From positions 1-64,000 of the forward strand of contig CABVRS010000002.1 of assembly GCA_902500745.1 (NCBI GenBank): DNA of 64,000 nt, in the 5' to 3' direction. Shown here one piece after another: positions 51,216 to 60,502 of the stretch. Position 1 is the stretch's first letter; each line of letters begins with the position of its first letter. Origin of the DNA: an uncultured Nitrospira sp. Lineage in GTDB: Bacteria; Nitrospirota; Nitrospiria; Nitrospirales; Nitrospiraceae. A model generated the notes under the pieces. The model ran no database searches. It was not told where the DNA came from and saw only the letters and a program-made list of their open reading frames with translations. Both the position numbers and the translations under genes were made by a program.

Positions 51216-52736
51216 ATGGACATCATGCGGGTCAAACCCAAACAAGGACGAGTCGATACAGAGACCACGGATGCGCTTGTTCTCTTGCATTGCGAGGGGG
51301 AGGGACTCTCGAAGGAAGACGCGGCGTTGCTGGATCGGGCTCTCGGCGGGGCACTTCACGGACTCCTCCAATCGAAGGAATTCGAGGGGAAGGCCAACGA
51401 AGTCGTCCTATTTCATACACACGGGAAAATTCCCGCGAAACGGCTGGTTCTTGTAGGACTGGGTAAGAAAAGCACTTTGGGCCTTGATCAGTTTCGCCAG
51501 GCCATGGGTCATGCCGTCAAACGGGTACGCAGTGCAAAGTCCCGCGCCTTTGCAGTCGCGCTTCCTAACCTCACACCTCGCGACTGTTCGTCATTAGATG
51601 TGGCACAGGCGATGGCCGAAGGGGCCATCTTGGGGAGCTATCAGTTCACCACGTATCGGAGTGATGCGCCGACGAACAAAGAATTAACGGCGATGACAGT
51701 CTTGACCCCACACACACGTGAGCTGGATCAGATCTCGGAGGGCATTCGTCGTGGGGTGGCCACTGCCGAAGCCACGGTGTTTGTCAGAGATCTATCCAAC
51801 CATCCCTCCAATGTGATGACGCCGACGAGGATCGCTCAGGAAGCAAAGGCCGTCGCGAAAGAGACCGGCATCAAGGTGAAAATCCTCGAGCAGAAGGATA
51901 TGGAAATTCTTGGCATGGGCGCCTTGCTGGGAGTCGCCAAAGGCAGCCACGAGCCGCCGAAGTTCATTATTCTTCAGTACGACGGAGCCAAAAAGAAAGA
52001 TGAACGGCCGGTGGTCCTTGTCGGAAAGACCATCACCTTCGACACTGGGGGCATCTCGCTCAAACCGTCGGAGAATATGGAGCAGATGAAAGCTGATATG
52101 ACCGGCGGGGCAGAGGTGCTGGCCACCATCCGGGCGGCTGCTCGCTTGAAGCTTCCGCTGAATCTGATCAGCATTCTTCCCGTCGCCGAGAACATGCCCG
52201 GGGGTCGGGCAATGAGACCCGGTGACGTCGTCAAGACCCTCTCCGGCAAAACGGTGGAAGTCCAAAACACCGATGCCGAGGGTCGATTGATCTTATCCGA
52301 CGGCCTTGCCTATGCCACCCGGTTTAAGCCGGCTGCTCTCATCGACATTGCCACGCTGACCGGAGCCTGTGTTGTCGCATTAGGCCAATTCGCCATCGGG
52401 ATGTTTGGCACTGAGACACGATTAAAGGAAGCGATCCGGCAGGCAGGCCTTCGGGCCGGGGAGCGTGTTTGGGAGATGCCGCTGTGGGAAGACTATTTCG
52501 AACAATTACGCAGCGATGTGGCCGACATGCGCAATATCGGCGGACGTGGGGGTGGCATGATCACTGCTGCGCTGTTCCTCAGCAAGTTTGTCGGCGATTG
52601 CCCATGGGTACATCTGGACATCGCGAGCACGGACTGGAGCGAACGGGAACGAGCGTATATCCCCAAGGGACCCACCGGCATCGGAACGAGGCTCTTGATC
52701 CAGTTCCTGGTCAATCGTTCGCTACTAAAGGCATGA
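51216..52736 (+). CDS. pepA: Leucyl aminopeptidase (M17)
   Basis: A 506-residue cytosolic aminopeptidase with two metal ions. Active-site blocks: VGKTITFDTGGISLKPS (Lys and Asp ligands), MKADMTGGAEV, and VQNTDAEGRLILSDGLAYA (Asp, Glu and catalytic Arg). The N-terminal regulatory domain (about 1-180) is present. ATG 51216 has AAGGAGAA nine bases upstream. Its stop overlaps the nagZ start (ATGA, 52733-52736). It releases N-terminal residues from peptides and, in some bacteria, also binds DNA. Confidence 0.94.
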   Translation: MDIMRVKPKQGRVDTETTDALVLLHCEGEGLSKEDAALLDRALGGALHGLLQSKEFEGKANEVVLFHTHGKIPAKRLVLVGLGKKSTLGLDQFRQAMGHAVKRVRSAKSRAFAVALPNLTPRDCSSLDVAQAMAEGAILGSYQFTTYRSDAPTNKELTAMTVLTPHTRELDQISEGIRRGVATAEATVFVRDLSNHPSNVMTPTRIAQEAKAVAKETGIKVKILEQKDMEILGMGALLGVAKGSHEPPKFIILQYDGAKKKDERPVVLVGKTITFDTGGISLKPSENMEQMKADMTGGAEVLATIRAAARLKLPLNLISILPVAENMPGGRAMRPGDVVKTLSGKTVEVQNTDAEGRLILSDGLAYATRFKPAALIDIATLTGACVVALGQFAIGMFGTETRLKEAIRQAGLRAGERVWEMPLWEDYFEQLRSDVADMRNIGGRGGGMITAALFLSKFVGDCPWVHLDIASTDWSERERAYIPKGPTGIGTRLLIQFLVNRSLLKA

Positions 52737-53836
52737 CGTTCTCTCGCGACCAGATCGGCCAGCTATTCATGATAGGGTTCGATGGGACAACCGTTTCGTC
52801 GGACCTGGCCGCATTTATCACAGAGTATAAGCCGGGCGGGGTCATCCTCTTCGCAAGAAACCTTGAATCAGCAGCACAGATCGTGGACTTAACGAACGCG
52901 CTGCAACGCTGCAGTCCACACATCCCACTCCTGGTCTCGATCGATCAAGAAGGCGGACGTGTCTCACGGTTGCCGAAAGAATTCACCATCTTTCCCCCGT
53001 GCGCAGTGTTGGGGGAATGCCATTCTTCGGAATTGGCCTATGCGGCGGCGGCCACTACGGCAAAAGAACTCAAAGCCGTCGGCATCAACATGAATATGTC
53101 CCCCGTACTGGATGTGAACAGCAACCCCTTGAATCCGGTGATCGGCGACCGGGCATTCGGCGCAGACCCTCATGTCGTGTCAAAACTGGGATTGGCCACT
53201 GTGGGAGGACTTCAGGACAATGCTGTCGTCGCCTGTGGGAAACACTTTCCTGGACATGGTGACACCAACTCCGACTCGCATAAAGAATTGCCGATCGTGA
53301 CGGCGGATCGTGCACGGCTTGAACACATTGAATTTCCTCCTTTTCGACACGCGGTTGCGAACGGTGTGGCCACATTGATGACCGCCCATGTTGTCTATAG
53401 GGCTCTGGATGAGACTCGTCCAGCGACACTCTCTCCAACGATCATTGGGAGATTTCTTCGTGAGGAGTTATACTACGATGGCGTCGTCCTGACGGACGAT
53501 CTCGAGATGCACGCGATTATCGATCACTTCGGCATCGGGGAGGCGGCGGTGCAAGCCATCCAGGCCGGCTGTGACATGCCATTGATCTGCAAAGATCGCG
53601 ACAGGATCGTCGCGGCCTTCCATGCTGTTGAAAAGGCTGCCACATCGGGCGATCTGTCAGAAGGGCGGCTGGCGCAATCTTTCGCCCGGATTCGACGCTT
53701 AAAAGAGCGGTTTTTGCGTTCCTATCGACCGGTGACGATTTCTGATGCAACACTTGTCGTCGGCTGCCGAAGCCACAAAACTCTTTTGCGTTCCATTCAC
53801 CAAACTCGTGGACGATTCGCGAAGACCGATATCTGA
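52733..53836 (+). CDS. nagZ: Beta-N-acetylhexosaminidase
   Basis: A 367-residue glycoside hydrolase of family GH3. Key blocks: LLVSIDQEGGRVSRLP, CGKHFPGHGDTNSDSHKELP (the His-Asp catalytic dyad loop) and VVLTDDLEMHAI with the nucleophile Asp. It removes GlcNAc from cell-wall muropeptides in peptidoglycan recycling. The C-terminal 35 residues extend past the core. Start ATG 52733 overlaps pepA by four bases; the frame is open further upstream only inside pepA. No signal peptide, so cytoplasmic as usual. Confidence 0.92.
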   Translation: MTFSRDQIGQLFMIGFDGTTVSSDLAAFITEYKPGGVILFARNLESAAQIVDLTNALQRCSPHIPLLVSIDQEGGRVSRLPKEFTIFPPCAVLGECHSSELAYAAAATTAKELKAVGINMNMSPVLDVNSNPLNPVIGDRAFGADPHVVSKLGLATVGGLQDNAVVACGKHFPGHGDTNSDSHKELPIVTADRARLEHIEFPPFRHAVANGVATLMTAHVVYRALDETRPATLSPTIIGRFLREELYYDGVVLTDDLEMHAIIDHFGIGEAAVQAIQAGCDMPLICKDRDRIVAAFHAVEKAATSGDLSEGRLAQSFARIRRLKERFLRSYRPVTISDATLVVGCRSHKTLLRSIHQTRGRFAKTDI

Positions 53837-53978
53837 CTAGGGATACCAGCTTCCTTTTTGTGCTGGTACTTGAGATCAACTGGTAGGATCAGACCACACG
53901 GCGACATCGGCTAGTTCTCCAACAGTCTTGCCCCTTCGTCATCTCTTGTGGCATCATGAGCATTCCTTGGAGGGCCTT

Positions 53979-54443
53979 ATGGCCTCATTGCTCGAGTACG
54001 TCGGATCCGTCCATATTTTTCTTGGCCCCTACCGGGGTAATCCGATCGCATTATATTTACGGCGTACGGATTCCGAGTGTCAGATTGGACCCAAAGTCTA
54101 CCCTTGGAATGATGTCACGGGAGTCGGTGAAACACCGAACAAAGCTGCGGCTGATTTTGAAGAAAAATGGAAAACTAATGGGTTAACGACAGACATGTAT
54201 TCAGGTCCGGCGTGGGAAAAGGGGATTAAGCCAGAAAAACCCGCTCCTCCAAAGCCAGCAGCACCCCCGCCAAAGCCTGCTACACCGGCTACGCCCACAG
54301 CTGTGACGGCATCTGCTGCTCCCGCACCACCGACTCCAGCTGCTTCTGCAACAACTGAAGTGGTGGTACCCACCCCCTCGGTCGCAGAGACGACTAACAC
54401 AGCGGTTCCTTCTGCGACACCGCCGTCCGGAAAGCCCGTCTAG
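53979..54443 (+). CDS. Protein with small N-terminal domain and Pro/Ala-rich tail
   Basis: A 154-residue protein. Residues 1-75 look like a small folded domain (SLLEYVGSVHIFLGPYRGNP, YPWNDVTGVGETPNKAAADF). From residue 80 on it is low-complexity Pro/Ala/Thr (KPAPPKPAAPPPKPATP), probably unfolded. There is no signal peptide. ATG 53979 has TTGGAGGG six bases upstream, better than the longer reading from 53928. Similar N-terminal regions are not known to me by function. It ends 25 bases from the convergent permease gene. Confidence 0.6.
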   Translation: MASLLEYVGSVHIFLGPYRGNPIALYLRRTDSECQIGPKVYPWNDVTGVGETPNKAAADFEEKWKTNGLTTDMYSGPAWEKGIKPEKPAPPKPAAPPPKPATPATPTAVTASAAPAPPTPAASATTEVVVPTPSVAETTNTAVPSATPPSGKPV

Positions 54444-54468
54444 CTTCCTGTCAGAAAGCGTGACTAAC

Positions 54469-55917
54469 TCACCCATTTGTTGAATCAGGGTTAGCAGCCC
54501 GTACAGCCAATTTGCTGTGTTTCATACCATAGCTCACGTAGACCAGAATGCCAATGATGGTCCATACCACAAACCGGATCCATGTCGCCTGCGGCAATCC
54601 AGCCATGAGGTAGAGACACGCCGCGATACTCAAGATCGGAACCAGAGGCATAAACGGAAGACGAAAGGGGCGCGCTTGATCGGGCTTTGTGTAGCGGAGC
54701 AGCATGACACCAAAACTGACCAACACAAAGGCGAAGAAAGTCCCGATGTTGGTCATATCGGCCGCTTCCCCAATTTGGAAGCACGAAGCTAAGACCGCGA
54801 CAGCCACCCCTGTCATGATCGTGGCACGATACGGGGTCCCGAATGTCGGATGAACTTTGGACAGCCCCGGACTCAGAAGTTGGTCACGTGACATCGCAAA
54901 GAACACACGGATTTGTCCAAGCATCATGACGACCAACACACCCGTAATGCCTGCCACGGCCCCAATCGCCACAATGGCCGCACCCCATTTGAACCCCACG
55001 AGACTCAGCGCTTCAGCTACTGGAGCATGAATGTCGATCTGATTCGCAGGAACTAAGCCTATAAGGACGGCGGCGACAGAGATATAAAGCACCGTGCAGA
55101 CAGCCAGCGAGCCAAGGATCCCTAACGGAACATCTCGCTGCGGGTTCCGAGCCTCCTCTGCGGCAGTCGACACGGCGTCGAATCCGATATACGCAAAAAA
55201 GATGATGGCGGCGGCGGCCCGGACTCCTTCAAATCCGTTCGGCATAAAGGGCGTCCAATTCTCAGCACTCACTGCGGGAGCCCCGACGGCGATAAAGAAG
55301 AGGATCACCCCAAGCTTCAAAATGACGATCACACCGGCGGCCCGAGCACTTTCTTTAATTCCTATGACGAGGATGGCGGTGACCAATAACACGATGACCG
55401 CTGCGGGGAAATTCGCGATGCTCCCTTCCGGCCCTCCAGCCCAATGCGGGGGGTTGGTCGCCCAATACGGCAATTCCAGGCCCGCGAGTTTAAGCAATTT
55501 GTTAAAGTAGCCGGACCAGCCAATCGCGACCGCGACGCAGGCCACACCATATTCCAGGACCAGGTTCCATCCCGTCAGCCAGGCAAGAAACTCTCCCAAG
55601 GTGGCATAGGAAAAGGTGTAGGCCGACCCGGCCACCGGAATCATCGCTGAGAATTCAGCGTAGCAGAGGGCGGCTAATGCGCACGTAAATCCGGACAGGA
55701 TGAAGGATAGGATAATGCCAGGCCCCGCTCCTGGACGAAGGGTATCGCCGACTATGGCCGTACCGACCAGAACAAAAATGCCGGTCCCGATAATCGCCCC
55801 GATTCCAAGTGCGGTGAGGTCCCAAGCCGTCAGCGTTTTTTTGAGTCGGTGCTCGGGGCGGTCAGCATCGGCCAGAATTTGATCGATGGATTTCGTCCGA
55901 AGAAGCGGATTGCTCAC
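54469..55917 (-). CDS. APC-family amino acid permease
   Basis: A 482-residue transporter with about 12 membrane helices. The family start reads LLRTKSIDQILADADRPEHRLKKTL, then LTALGIGAIIGTGIFVLVG (the TM1 substrate-binding GxG), YAEFSAMIPVAGSAYTF and FFAYIGFDAVSTAAEEARNPQRD. It resembles the cationic amino acid transporter (CAT) branch. GTG 55917 with GGGGGCG upstream is preferred; a reading to 55977 would add 20 residues. Substrate not certain. Confidence 0.88.
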   Translation of the reverse strand: MSNPLLRTKSIDQILADADRPEHRLKKTLTAWDLTALGIGAIIGTGIFVLVGTAIVGDTLRPGAGPGIILSFILSGFTCALAALCYAEFSAMIPVAGSAYTFSYATLGEFLAWLTGWNLVLEYGVACVAVAIGWSGYFNKLLKLAGLELPYWATNPPHWAGGPEGSIANFPAAVIVLLVTAILVIGIKESARAAGVIVILKLGVILFFIAVGAPAVSAENWTPFMPNGFEGVRAAAAIIFFAYIGFDAVSTAAEEARNPQRDVPLGILGSLAVCTVLYISVAAVLIGLVPANQIDIHAPVAEALSLVGFKWGAAIVAIGAVAGITGVLVVMMLGQIRVFFAMSRDQLLSPGLSKVHPTFGTPYRATIMTGVAVAVLASCFQIGEAADMTNIGTFFAFVLVSFGVMLLRYTKPDQARPFRLPFMPLVPILSIAACLYLMAGLPQATWIRFVVWTIIGILVYVSYGMKHSKLAVRAANPDSTNG

Positions 55918-56050
55918 CGTCGCCCCCAGACCCAAGCTGGTAGATGTCGATCTGACCAAATGAATAGCCGGAGGCAATACATGGGGTTAAGGCATGGCAA
56001 GAGATTCGTCGGACAGATTGGCGACGGTTGTATGAAATGGTCAAGACGGC

Positions 56051-56791
56051 TCATGTGCGAGTCCGACGAGCCGCCCGTAACAAGGCTTCAAATAACCGAC
56101 GATGCGCGACATGTCCCTCGAATAAGAATTCGGGATGCCATTGAACCGCAAGCATAAATCGATGGCCGGATGACTCGATCGCCTCGACGATCCCATCGGA
56201 TGCAAGGGCACTTGCGATAAGCGATGGTGCAACGTTCTTAACCGATTGATGATGTGAGCTATTCACCATAAGGCTGTCACTTCCGACCACCCTTCTCAAC
56301 AGGCTCTTGGGTGCGACCGTGACCGCATGAGCGACATGGATCGCCTTCGTCTTCTGACGATGGTCCATCGCGCTCGGGACTTGTGCGGGAATGTCCTGAA
56401 AAAGGCTTCCCCCACATGCCACATTCATGGTCTGCATTCCTCCACAGATCCCCAAAAGTGGAAGATCCCGTATCCTGGCCTGGGACACCATCTCCAGTTC
56501 GAAATCGGCGCGACGCTCGCTGACTATCGGAAACTTGTAGCGCTTCCTTTCGCCGTAGAGCTTTGGCGAAAGGTCCGGCCCGCTCCCTGTGAGCAGAAGT
56601 CCATCAATGCCATCAAGAAGCCGTCGCCGAGCAGCTGAATCAGCCACTAAAGGTAGGATTAAGGGAATGCCGCCGAGTTCTTCGACGGCACGAATGTAAC
56701 GGGCCCGTAGGAAATAGGTCGGTTCCGGTCCGCCCATATCTTTCCTGTCACCAGCATGGAAGTCTGGCGTCACACCGATGACAGGCTTCAT
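56051..56791 (-). CDS. Class-I glutamine amidotransferase-like peptidase C26
   Basis: A 246-residue protein of the gamma-glutamyl-gamma-aminobutyrate hydrolase (PuuD-like) family. MKPVIGVTPDFHAGD begins the domain; the nucleophile elbow is LLGICGGMQTMNV with the catalytic Cys, and the His-x-Glu is in VQWHPEFLF. It hydrolyses gamma-glutamyl amides; the physiological substrate is open. ATG 56791 is used because the domain starts there and the preceding gene stops at 56793. Confidence 0.85.
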   Translation of the reverse strand: MKPVIGVTPDFHAGDRKDMGGPEPTYFLRARYIRAVEELGGIPLILPLVADSAARRRLLDGIDGLLLTGSGPDLSPKLYGERKRYKFPIVSERRADFELEMVSQARIRDLPLLGICGGMQTMNVACGGSLFQDIPAQVPSAMDHRQKTKAIHVAHAVTVAPKSLLRRVVGSDSLMVNSSHHQSVKNVAPSLIASALASDGIVEAIESSGHRFMLAVQWHPEFLFEGHVAHRRLFEALLRAARRTRT

Positions 56792-56792
56792 A

Positions 56793-57197
56793 TCACTGCA
56801 CAGGTTCGTACGGTGGTTCGTGCGGGGATGAGTGCGTGTTTGACATCCCTTCGTTTTCAGTGGCAACGCCGAGGAAACGAACCGGTCTATCACCGGTCAA
56901 GTGCTCAGGGGTAATGAGATAGGTACCGTACACGCTGGGCACCCAAATATTCATCGCCGTTGGTTCGCTGAAACCCGAAAACACGTACGCAAGGCCACCC
57001 ACAATCCCACCCCCGATGGCAAAGGCAGCCTTAAAGGGAAAGTACAATATGGTGGCGGCCGCAGAAGCCGCTCCCATACCGGCCCCGGTAGCCGTCCCTT
57101 GCTGTTGGTCAGCGGACGAGGACTGACTCCATGCTGGAGCCACGAGCATCGAAGAATAGGTCATGACAACGACAAGAATTAGGATCGCAAGTCTCAC
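56793..57197 (-). CDS. Exported protein with glycine-rich membrane segment
   Basis: A 134-residue protein starting at GTG 57197, with a strong AAGGAGG SD. A signal peptide covers about residues 1-24 (ends APAWSQ). Residues about 40-72 form a Gly/Ala-rich hydrophobic segment (FPFKAAFAIGGGIVGGLAYVF) that could insert in a membrane. The remaining part includes VPSVYGTYLITPEHLTGDRP. The 3' end nearly touches the amidotransferase gene, so the two may be co-transcribed. Family not recognised. Confidence 0.6.
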   Translation of the reverse strand: MRLAILILVVVMTYSSMLVAPAWSQSSSADQQQGTATGAGMGAASAAATILYFPFKAAFAIGGGIVGGLAYVFSGFSEPTAMNIWVPSVYGTYLITPEHLTGDRPVRFLGVATENEGMSNTHSSPHEPPYEPVQ

Positions 57198-57320
57198 GTG
57201 AGGCGCCTCCTTCCGCTTCAAAGACACAAGCCAGTCACTGCATAAACAGTCATACGGTAATACTACCATGCGTTATAACAAATCCCGTTGTGAATGCAAG
57301 CCCCTTATCGATCTGTACAT

Positions 57321-57785
57321 CTAAAGCGCGGATGGATGGCTTGGATTCAGATCCAACTCATCGAATATGGAAGCGAGTATCTCATCCGTACGGGCAAACG
57401 CTTCCTCACGCAACTCATTCGTCAATTCATCGGCTACCATTCGTTGATTGTCTTGAGCGAGACCAGATTGCAATCGCAAACCCAGCTTGCACCGACAGAG
57501 AACTTGCGCGAAGACATCTTCCGCACGTTCCTGATAGTGTGAGATCTCATTCGAGTCAACCGCCATCAAACGTGCCGCGAGCCGATCGTTCAGTTTCATG
57601 ATCCTTCGAAGTGCCCCGAGCTGGCTCGTGCCAATCTCAACGGCGACCTGGATACCTGCTTTCCAGCTCCGCTTCTTGACATTGAATACACAGGCCACCG
57701 CATCGGTGTTCCCCTCGACCGGTTCAGGCCCGAAAAACAATGTCACTCGAAAGGTTTGGACGTCTCGCGTTACCTCTGACATCAT
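57321..57785 (-). CDS. Conserved hypothetical soluble protein
   Basis: A 154-residue protein, N-terminal half with beta strands (TFRVTLFFGPEPV, DAVACVFNVKKRSW), C-terminal half helical and acidic. No known motif or signal peptide. ATG 57785 (MMSEVTRD) is assumed; another ATG lies at 57803, and neither has a clear SD. It is divergent from the M24 peptidase gene, with about 80 bases between starts. Confidence 0.5.
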   Translation of the reverse strand: MMSEVTRDVQTFRVTLFFGPEPVEGNTDAVACVFNVKKRSWKAGIQVAVEIGTSQLGALRRIMKLNDRLAARLMAVDSNEISHYQERAEDVFAQVLCRCKLGLRLQSGLAQDNQRMVADELTNELREEAFARTDEILASIFDELDLNPSHPSAL

Positions 57786-57865
57786 GCACTGTGATTGTAT
57801 CATGATTCATGCGGAGGCCGTCGATTGATTGACGCCTTTCAGCCCTAAGGATAAGATGCGACTTT

Positions 57866-59068
57866 ATGAAGAGCAGTGTGCAGCATAGCCGGATCCTCGC
57901 AATCCAAGAGGCCCTTCGAGACGTGCCGACGGTTGATGGATGGTTGTTCTACGATTTCCGCGGCAGCGACCCGCTCGCGTATCGCGTGCTGCTCCTTGAC
58001 CCAACTCGGCATGTCACCCGTCGCTGGTACTATTGGATACCGACGACTGGAGATCCTGTCAAACTTCTTCATAAGATCGAACCACACGTGCTCGATGAGT
58101 TACCCGGCCGGGCTCAGCAATATGTGTCATGGGAACAGCAACGAATGCTCTTGGCCTCCCTTTTACGCGGACGGCGGCAAATCGCCATGCAGTATTCACC
58201 GTTCAACGCTGTTCCGTATTTGTCCCGAGTTGACGCCGGTACCATCGAGTTGATTCGAAGTTTAGGACTCGACGTAGTAACATCAGCCGATCTCGTGCAA
58301 CGATTTGAGGCAGTTTGGACGGATCAACAACTGGAATCCCACCGGTACGCTGTTGTCGCGCTCAGAAGCATCGTCGATGAAGCATTTTCTTATGTGGCCT
58401 CCTGTATCACTGCCGAACGTCCGCTGACAGAATACGATCTGCAACAATTCATCCTCTCACGCATTCGCAACGCAGGCTTGACGACATCCAGCCCTCCGAT
58501 TGCCGCTGTGGATGCTCATAGCGCCGATCCTCACTACAGCCCTTATGAATCCGGATCGTCCCCTATCACTCGTGAGAATTTGATTCTGATCGATCTGTGG
58601 GCGAAGCAAACTTTCCCAGGATCCGTCTATGGCGACATTACCTGGACCGGCTACAGCGGCAAACACGTGCCCGCCAGGCACCGCATGATCTTTGATTATG
58701 TGCGACGAGGGCGCGACGCAGCACTCTCGTTTGTTCAGGAGAAGGTGCGGGCGGGAGAATTTCCCTGTGGATGGGAAGTCGATGATATCTGTCGAAACAC
58801 CATTCGCGAAACAGGCTACGGTGAATGTTTCATCCATCGAACCGGCCACTCCATCGGTGAGGATGTCCACGGCAACGGGGCCAATATCGACAACCTGGAA
58901 ACTCAGGACAATCGCCGACTCATGCCTCGTACCTGTTTTTCTATTGAGCCGGGCATCTATCTTCCGGGAGAATTTGGCATCAGGAGCGAACTCGATGTAT
59001 ACGTCTCGGATCGAGAGGCTGTGGTGTATGGCTTACCACTCCAATCCGAAGTCGTGTCTCTTCTCTAA
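57866..59068 (+). CDS. M24-family metallopeptidase (Xaa-Pro peptidase type)
   Basis: A 400-residue peptidase. Residues 1-155 are the N-terminal creatinase-like domain (DGWLFYDFRGSDPLAY) and 160-395 the pita-bread domain. Metal ligands are visible: Asp in LILIDLW, Asp in VYGDITWTG, His in IHRTGHSIGEDVHG, Glu in FSIEPGIYLPG and Glu in GIRSELDVYV. All five are present, so it should be active as a two-metal aminopeptidase, probably cutting Xaa-Pro bonds. ATG 57866 has weak SD support (AAGGATAAG). Confidence 0.87.
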   Translation: MKSSVQHSRILAIQEALRDVPTVDGWLFYDFRGSDPLAYRVLLLDPTRHVTRRWYYWIPTTGDPVKLLHKIEPHVLDELPGRAQQYVSWEQQRMLLASLLRGRRQIAMQYSPFNAVPYLSRVDAGTIELIRSLGLDVVTSADLVQRFEAVWTDQQLESHRYAVVALRSIVDEAFSYVASCITAERPLTEYDLQQFILSRIRNAGLTTSSPPIAAVDAHSADPHYSPYESGSSPITRENLILIDLWAKQTFPGSVYGDITWTGYSGKHVPARHRMIFDYVRRGRDAALSFVQEKVRAGEFPCGWEVDDICRNTIRETGYGECFIHRTGHSIGEDVHGNGANIDNLETQDNRRLMPRTCFSIEPGIYLPGEFGIRSELDVYVSDREAVVYGLPLQSEVVSLL

Positions 59069-59097
59069 TATCTGATAGATCTGTACGTTCCTCTTCC

Positions 59098-59127
59098 TTG
59101 ACACTGTCTCTTTGCAGCGGCTAGATT
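59098..59127 (+). promoter_or_regulatory. Promoter before tatA
   Basis: TTGACA (59098-59103), an 18-base spacer and TAGATT (59122-59127), with AT-rich sequence after it. It fits a sigma-70-type promoter for the tatA-like gene 47 bases downstream. Confidence 0.5.
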
Positions 59128-59173
59128 GATTTTTAATTGTTCTTATTAATAGGGTCTCTGCACGAGGGTACAG

Positions 59174-59977
59174 ATGTTCGGGACCATGGGTTTCTCCGAG
59201 CTCATTATCATTCTCATCATTATCCTGATCATTTTTGGCGCCGGCCGTCTACCACAGATCGGCGAGGGGGTCGGTAAAGCATTGAAAGGGTTTCGAAAGG
59301 AGGTCAACGAAGTTCCCCAGCCTTCACCAAACCAGACTCAACAGGAGACCGAACAACCACGATCAGTTGAAGCTCCTCCTATAGCCACAACAACCCGAGC
59401 TCCCTCGGTTCCTCAGGCGTCCTCCACCATAATCAAAGCGAATACGCCCTATGTTCCGGGGCCTGAGTTGACCCCTGGCACCACCGCTTCGTTGCTTTAC
59501 CATACCTCCCCTGACACTCCACAAGTATCGACAACTCCTCGAAATCCAGACTCTGTGTCTTTCTCCGATCAAGTGATTTCGATGGAAGAGCGGGCTGCAA
59601 CTCCTCCTCCAACAACTCGTCCCTCGTATCCTCCATTACCGGCCACGTCTCAAGTGAAACCAAGCACGAAACGCCCATCAGCAATCATCAACAAAGGTGC
59701 TGTCGCCCGTGTGCAAGCACAACAAGCTGCACTCAAAGCTAAAGCAGTCCCATTAGCTGCAGGAATGTCACCCGACGACCTGCAACATCTGGGGGAAGGC
59801 CTCGGGGAAGCGGTACGAACGTTTCGGCAGGCGGTCACCGATGTCCGAAATAGCGTGGACCCTCAGATGCTGACCATTCAGGCCGAAATCGATGCGGCCC
59901 AAAAAGAAATCCAGCAATCTATCGAAGCGGCAAAGGAACCACCGCCGGCACAGGACGAGTCCCCAAAATCCTCGTGA
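59174..59977 (+). CDS. tatA: TatA/TatB-type twin-arginine translocase subunit with long tail
   Basis: A 267-residue protein. The first 45 residues are classic TatA: short periplasmic start, one helix (SELIIILIIILIIFGAGRLP), FGxxxLP hinge and the amphipathic helix IGEGVGKALKGFRKEVNE. The rest is unusual: a Pro/Thr/Ser-rich region (about 50-165), then a second amphipathic, helical part (about 195-267) that repeats the TatA theme, LGEGLGEAVRTFRQAVTDVR. TatA proteins are usually 60-100 residues, so this is more than twice the usual length. No tatC is in the window. It overlaps the next gene by four bases (GTGA). Confidence 0.85.
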   Translation: MFGTMGFSELIIILIIILIIFGAGRLPQIGEGVGKALKGFRKEVNEVPQPSPNQTQQETEQPRSVEAPPIATTTRAPSVPQASSTIIKANTPYVPGPELTPGTTASLLYHTSPDTPQVSTTPRNPDSVSFSDQVISMEERAATPPPTTRPSYPPLPATSQVKPSTKRPSAIINKGAVARVQAQQAALKAKAVPLAAGMSPDDLQHLGEGLGEAVRTFRQAVTDVRNSVDPQMLTIQAEIDAAQKEIQQSIEAAKEPPPAQDESPKSS

Positions 59978-60396
59978 TCCTCTTTTCGCAGTTCTCCATG
60001 CTGTTATCATGTGCCTGCCGAACCAAATGGTTTCTCTTCACCTCCCCATTCTCATTGCTAATTTGCTTCTCCCTGACTGTTGGTTGTTACCAGGATAGTC
60101 CCTCACCGGATCGACAAACGGCAGTTGATCTCCTAATCACGTTGCTAGACGACCGCGACACGTTCGTTCGTCGGAACGCAGCAGAGGCTTTGGGCAAGAT
60201 TGGAGATTTGAAATCCAAACCTTTCCTTCTGGCAAAGCTCGATGATTCAGAGCCAGCCGTGCGGGAAGCCGCCGCTCGAAGTTTGGGCTGGTTACCAGAA
60301 TTGGATTCCGCAGTACGTCTCAAATTGACGCTGCTTTTGCGGGATGCCGATATGTCGGTACAGCGAGCAGCCGCGCAAGCCCTGAGTCGCGACTAG
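59974..60396 (+). CDS. Exported HEAT-repeat protein, possible lipoprotein
   Basis: A 140-residue protein. A hydrophobic export signal runs to about residue 38 and ends in SLTVGC, a weak lipobox with Cys at about 38. The mature part is a HEAT-like repeat fold: DDRDTFVRRNAAEALGKIGD, DSEPAVREAAARSLGWLPE and DADMSVQRAAAQALS, three repeats of about 31 residues. HEAT repeats bind proteins. The GTG start at 59974 overlaps the tatA stop, so translation is coupled; ATG 59998 is an alternative. Its role beside tatA is unknown. Confidence 0.68.
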   Translation: MILFSQFSMLLSCACRTKWFLFTSPFSLLICFSLTVGCYQDSPSPDRQTAVDLLITLLDDRDTFVRRNAAEALGKIGDLKSKPFLLAKLDDSEPAVREAAARSLGWLPELDSAVRLKLTLLLRDADMSVQRAAAQALSRD

Positions 60397-60502
60397 ATAC
60401 TTGTAGGATTTAGCGCCCATCTCGAAGGGAAAGACAGAATCGATGGTGGGATAACGAACTTACGTTACTGCTGATGGAATAGAAAACAGGATCTCAAGAG
60501 CT

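Noticed and set aside
52469-52732. nagZ frame open upstream inside pepA
   Set aside because: Overlaps the catalytic part of pepA; ATG 52733 overlaps the pepA stop by four bases and starts the domain correctly.
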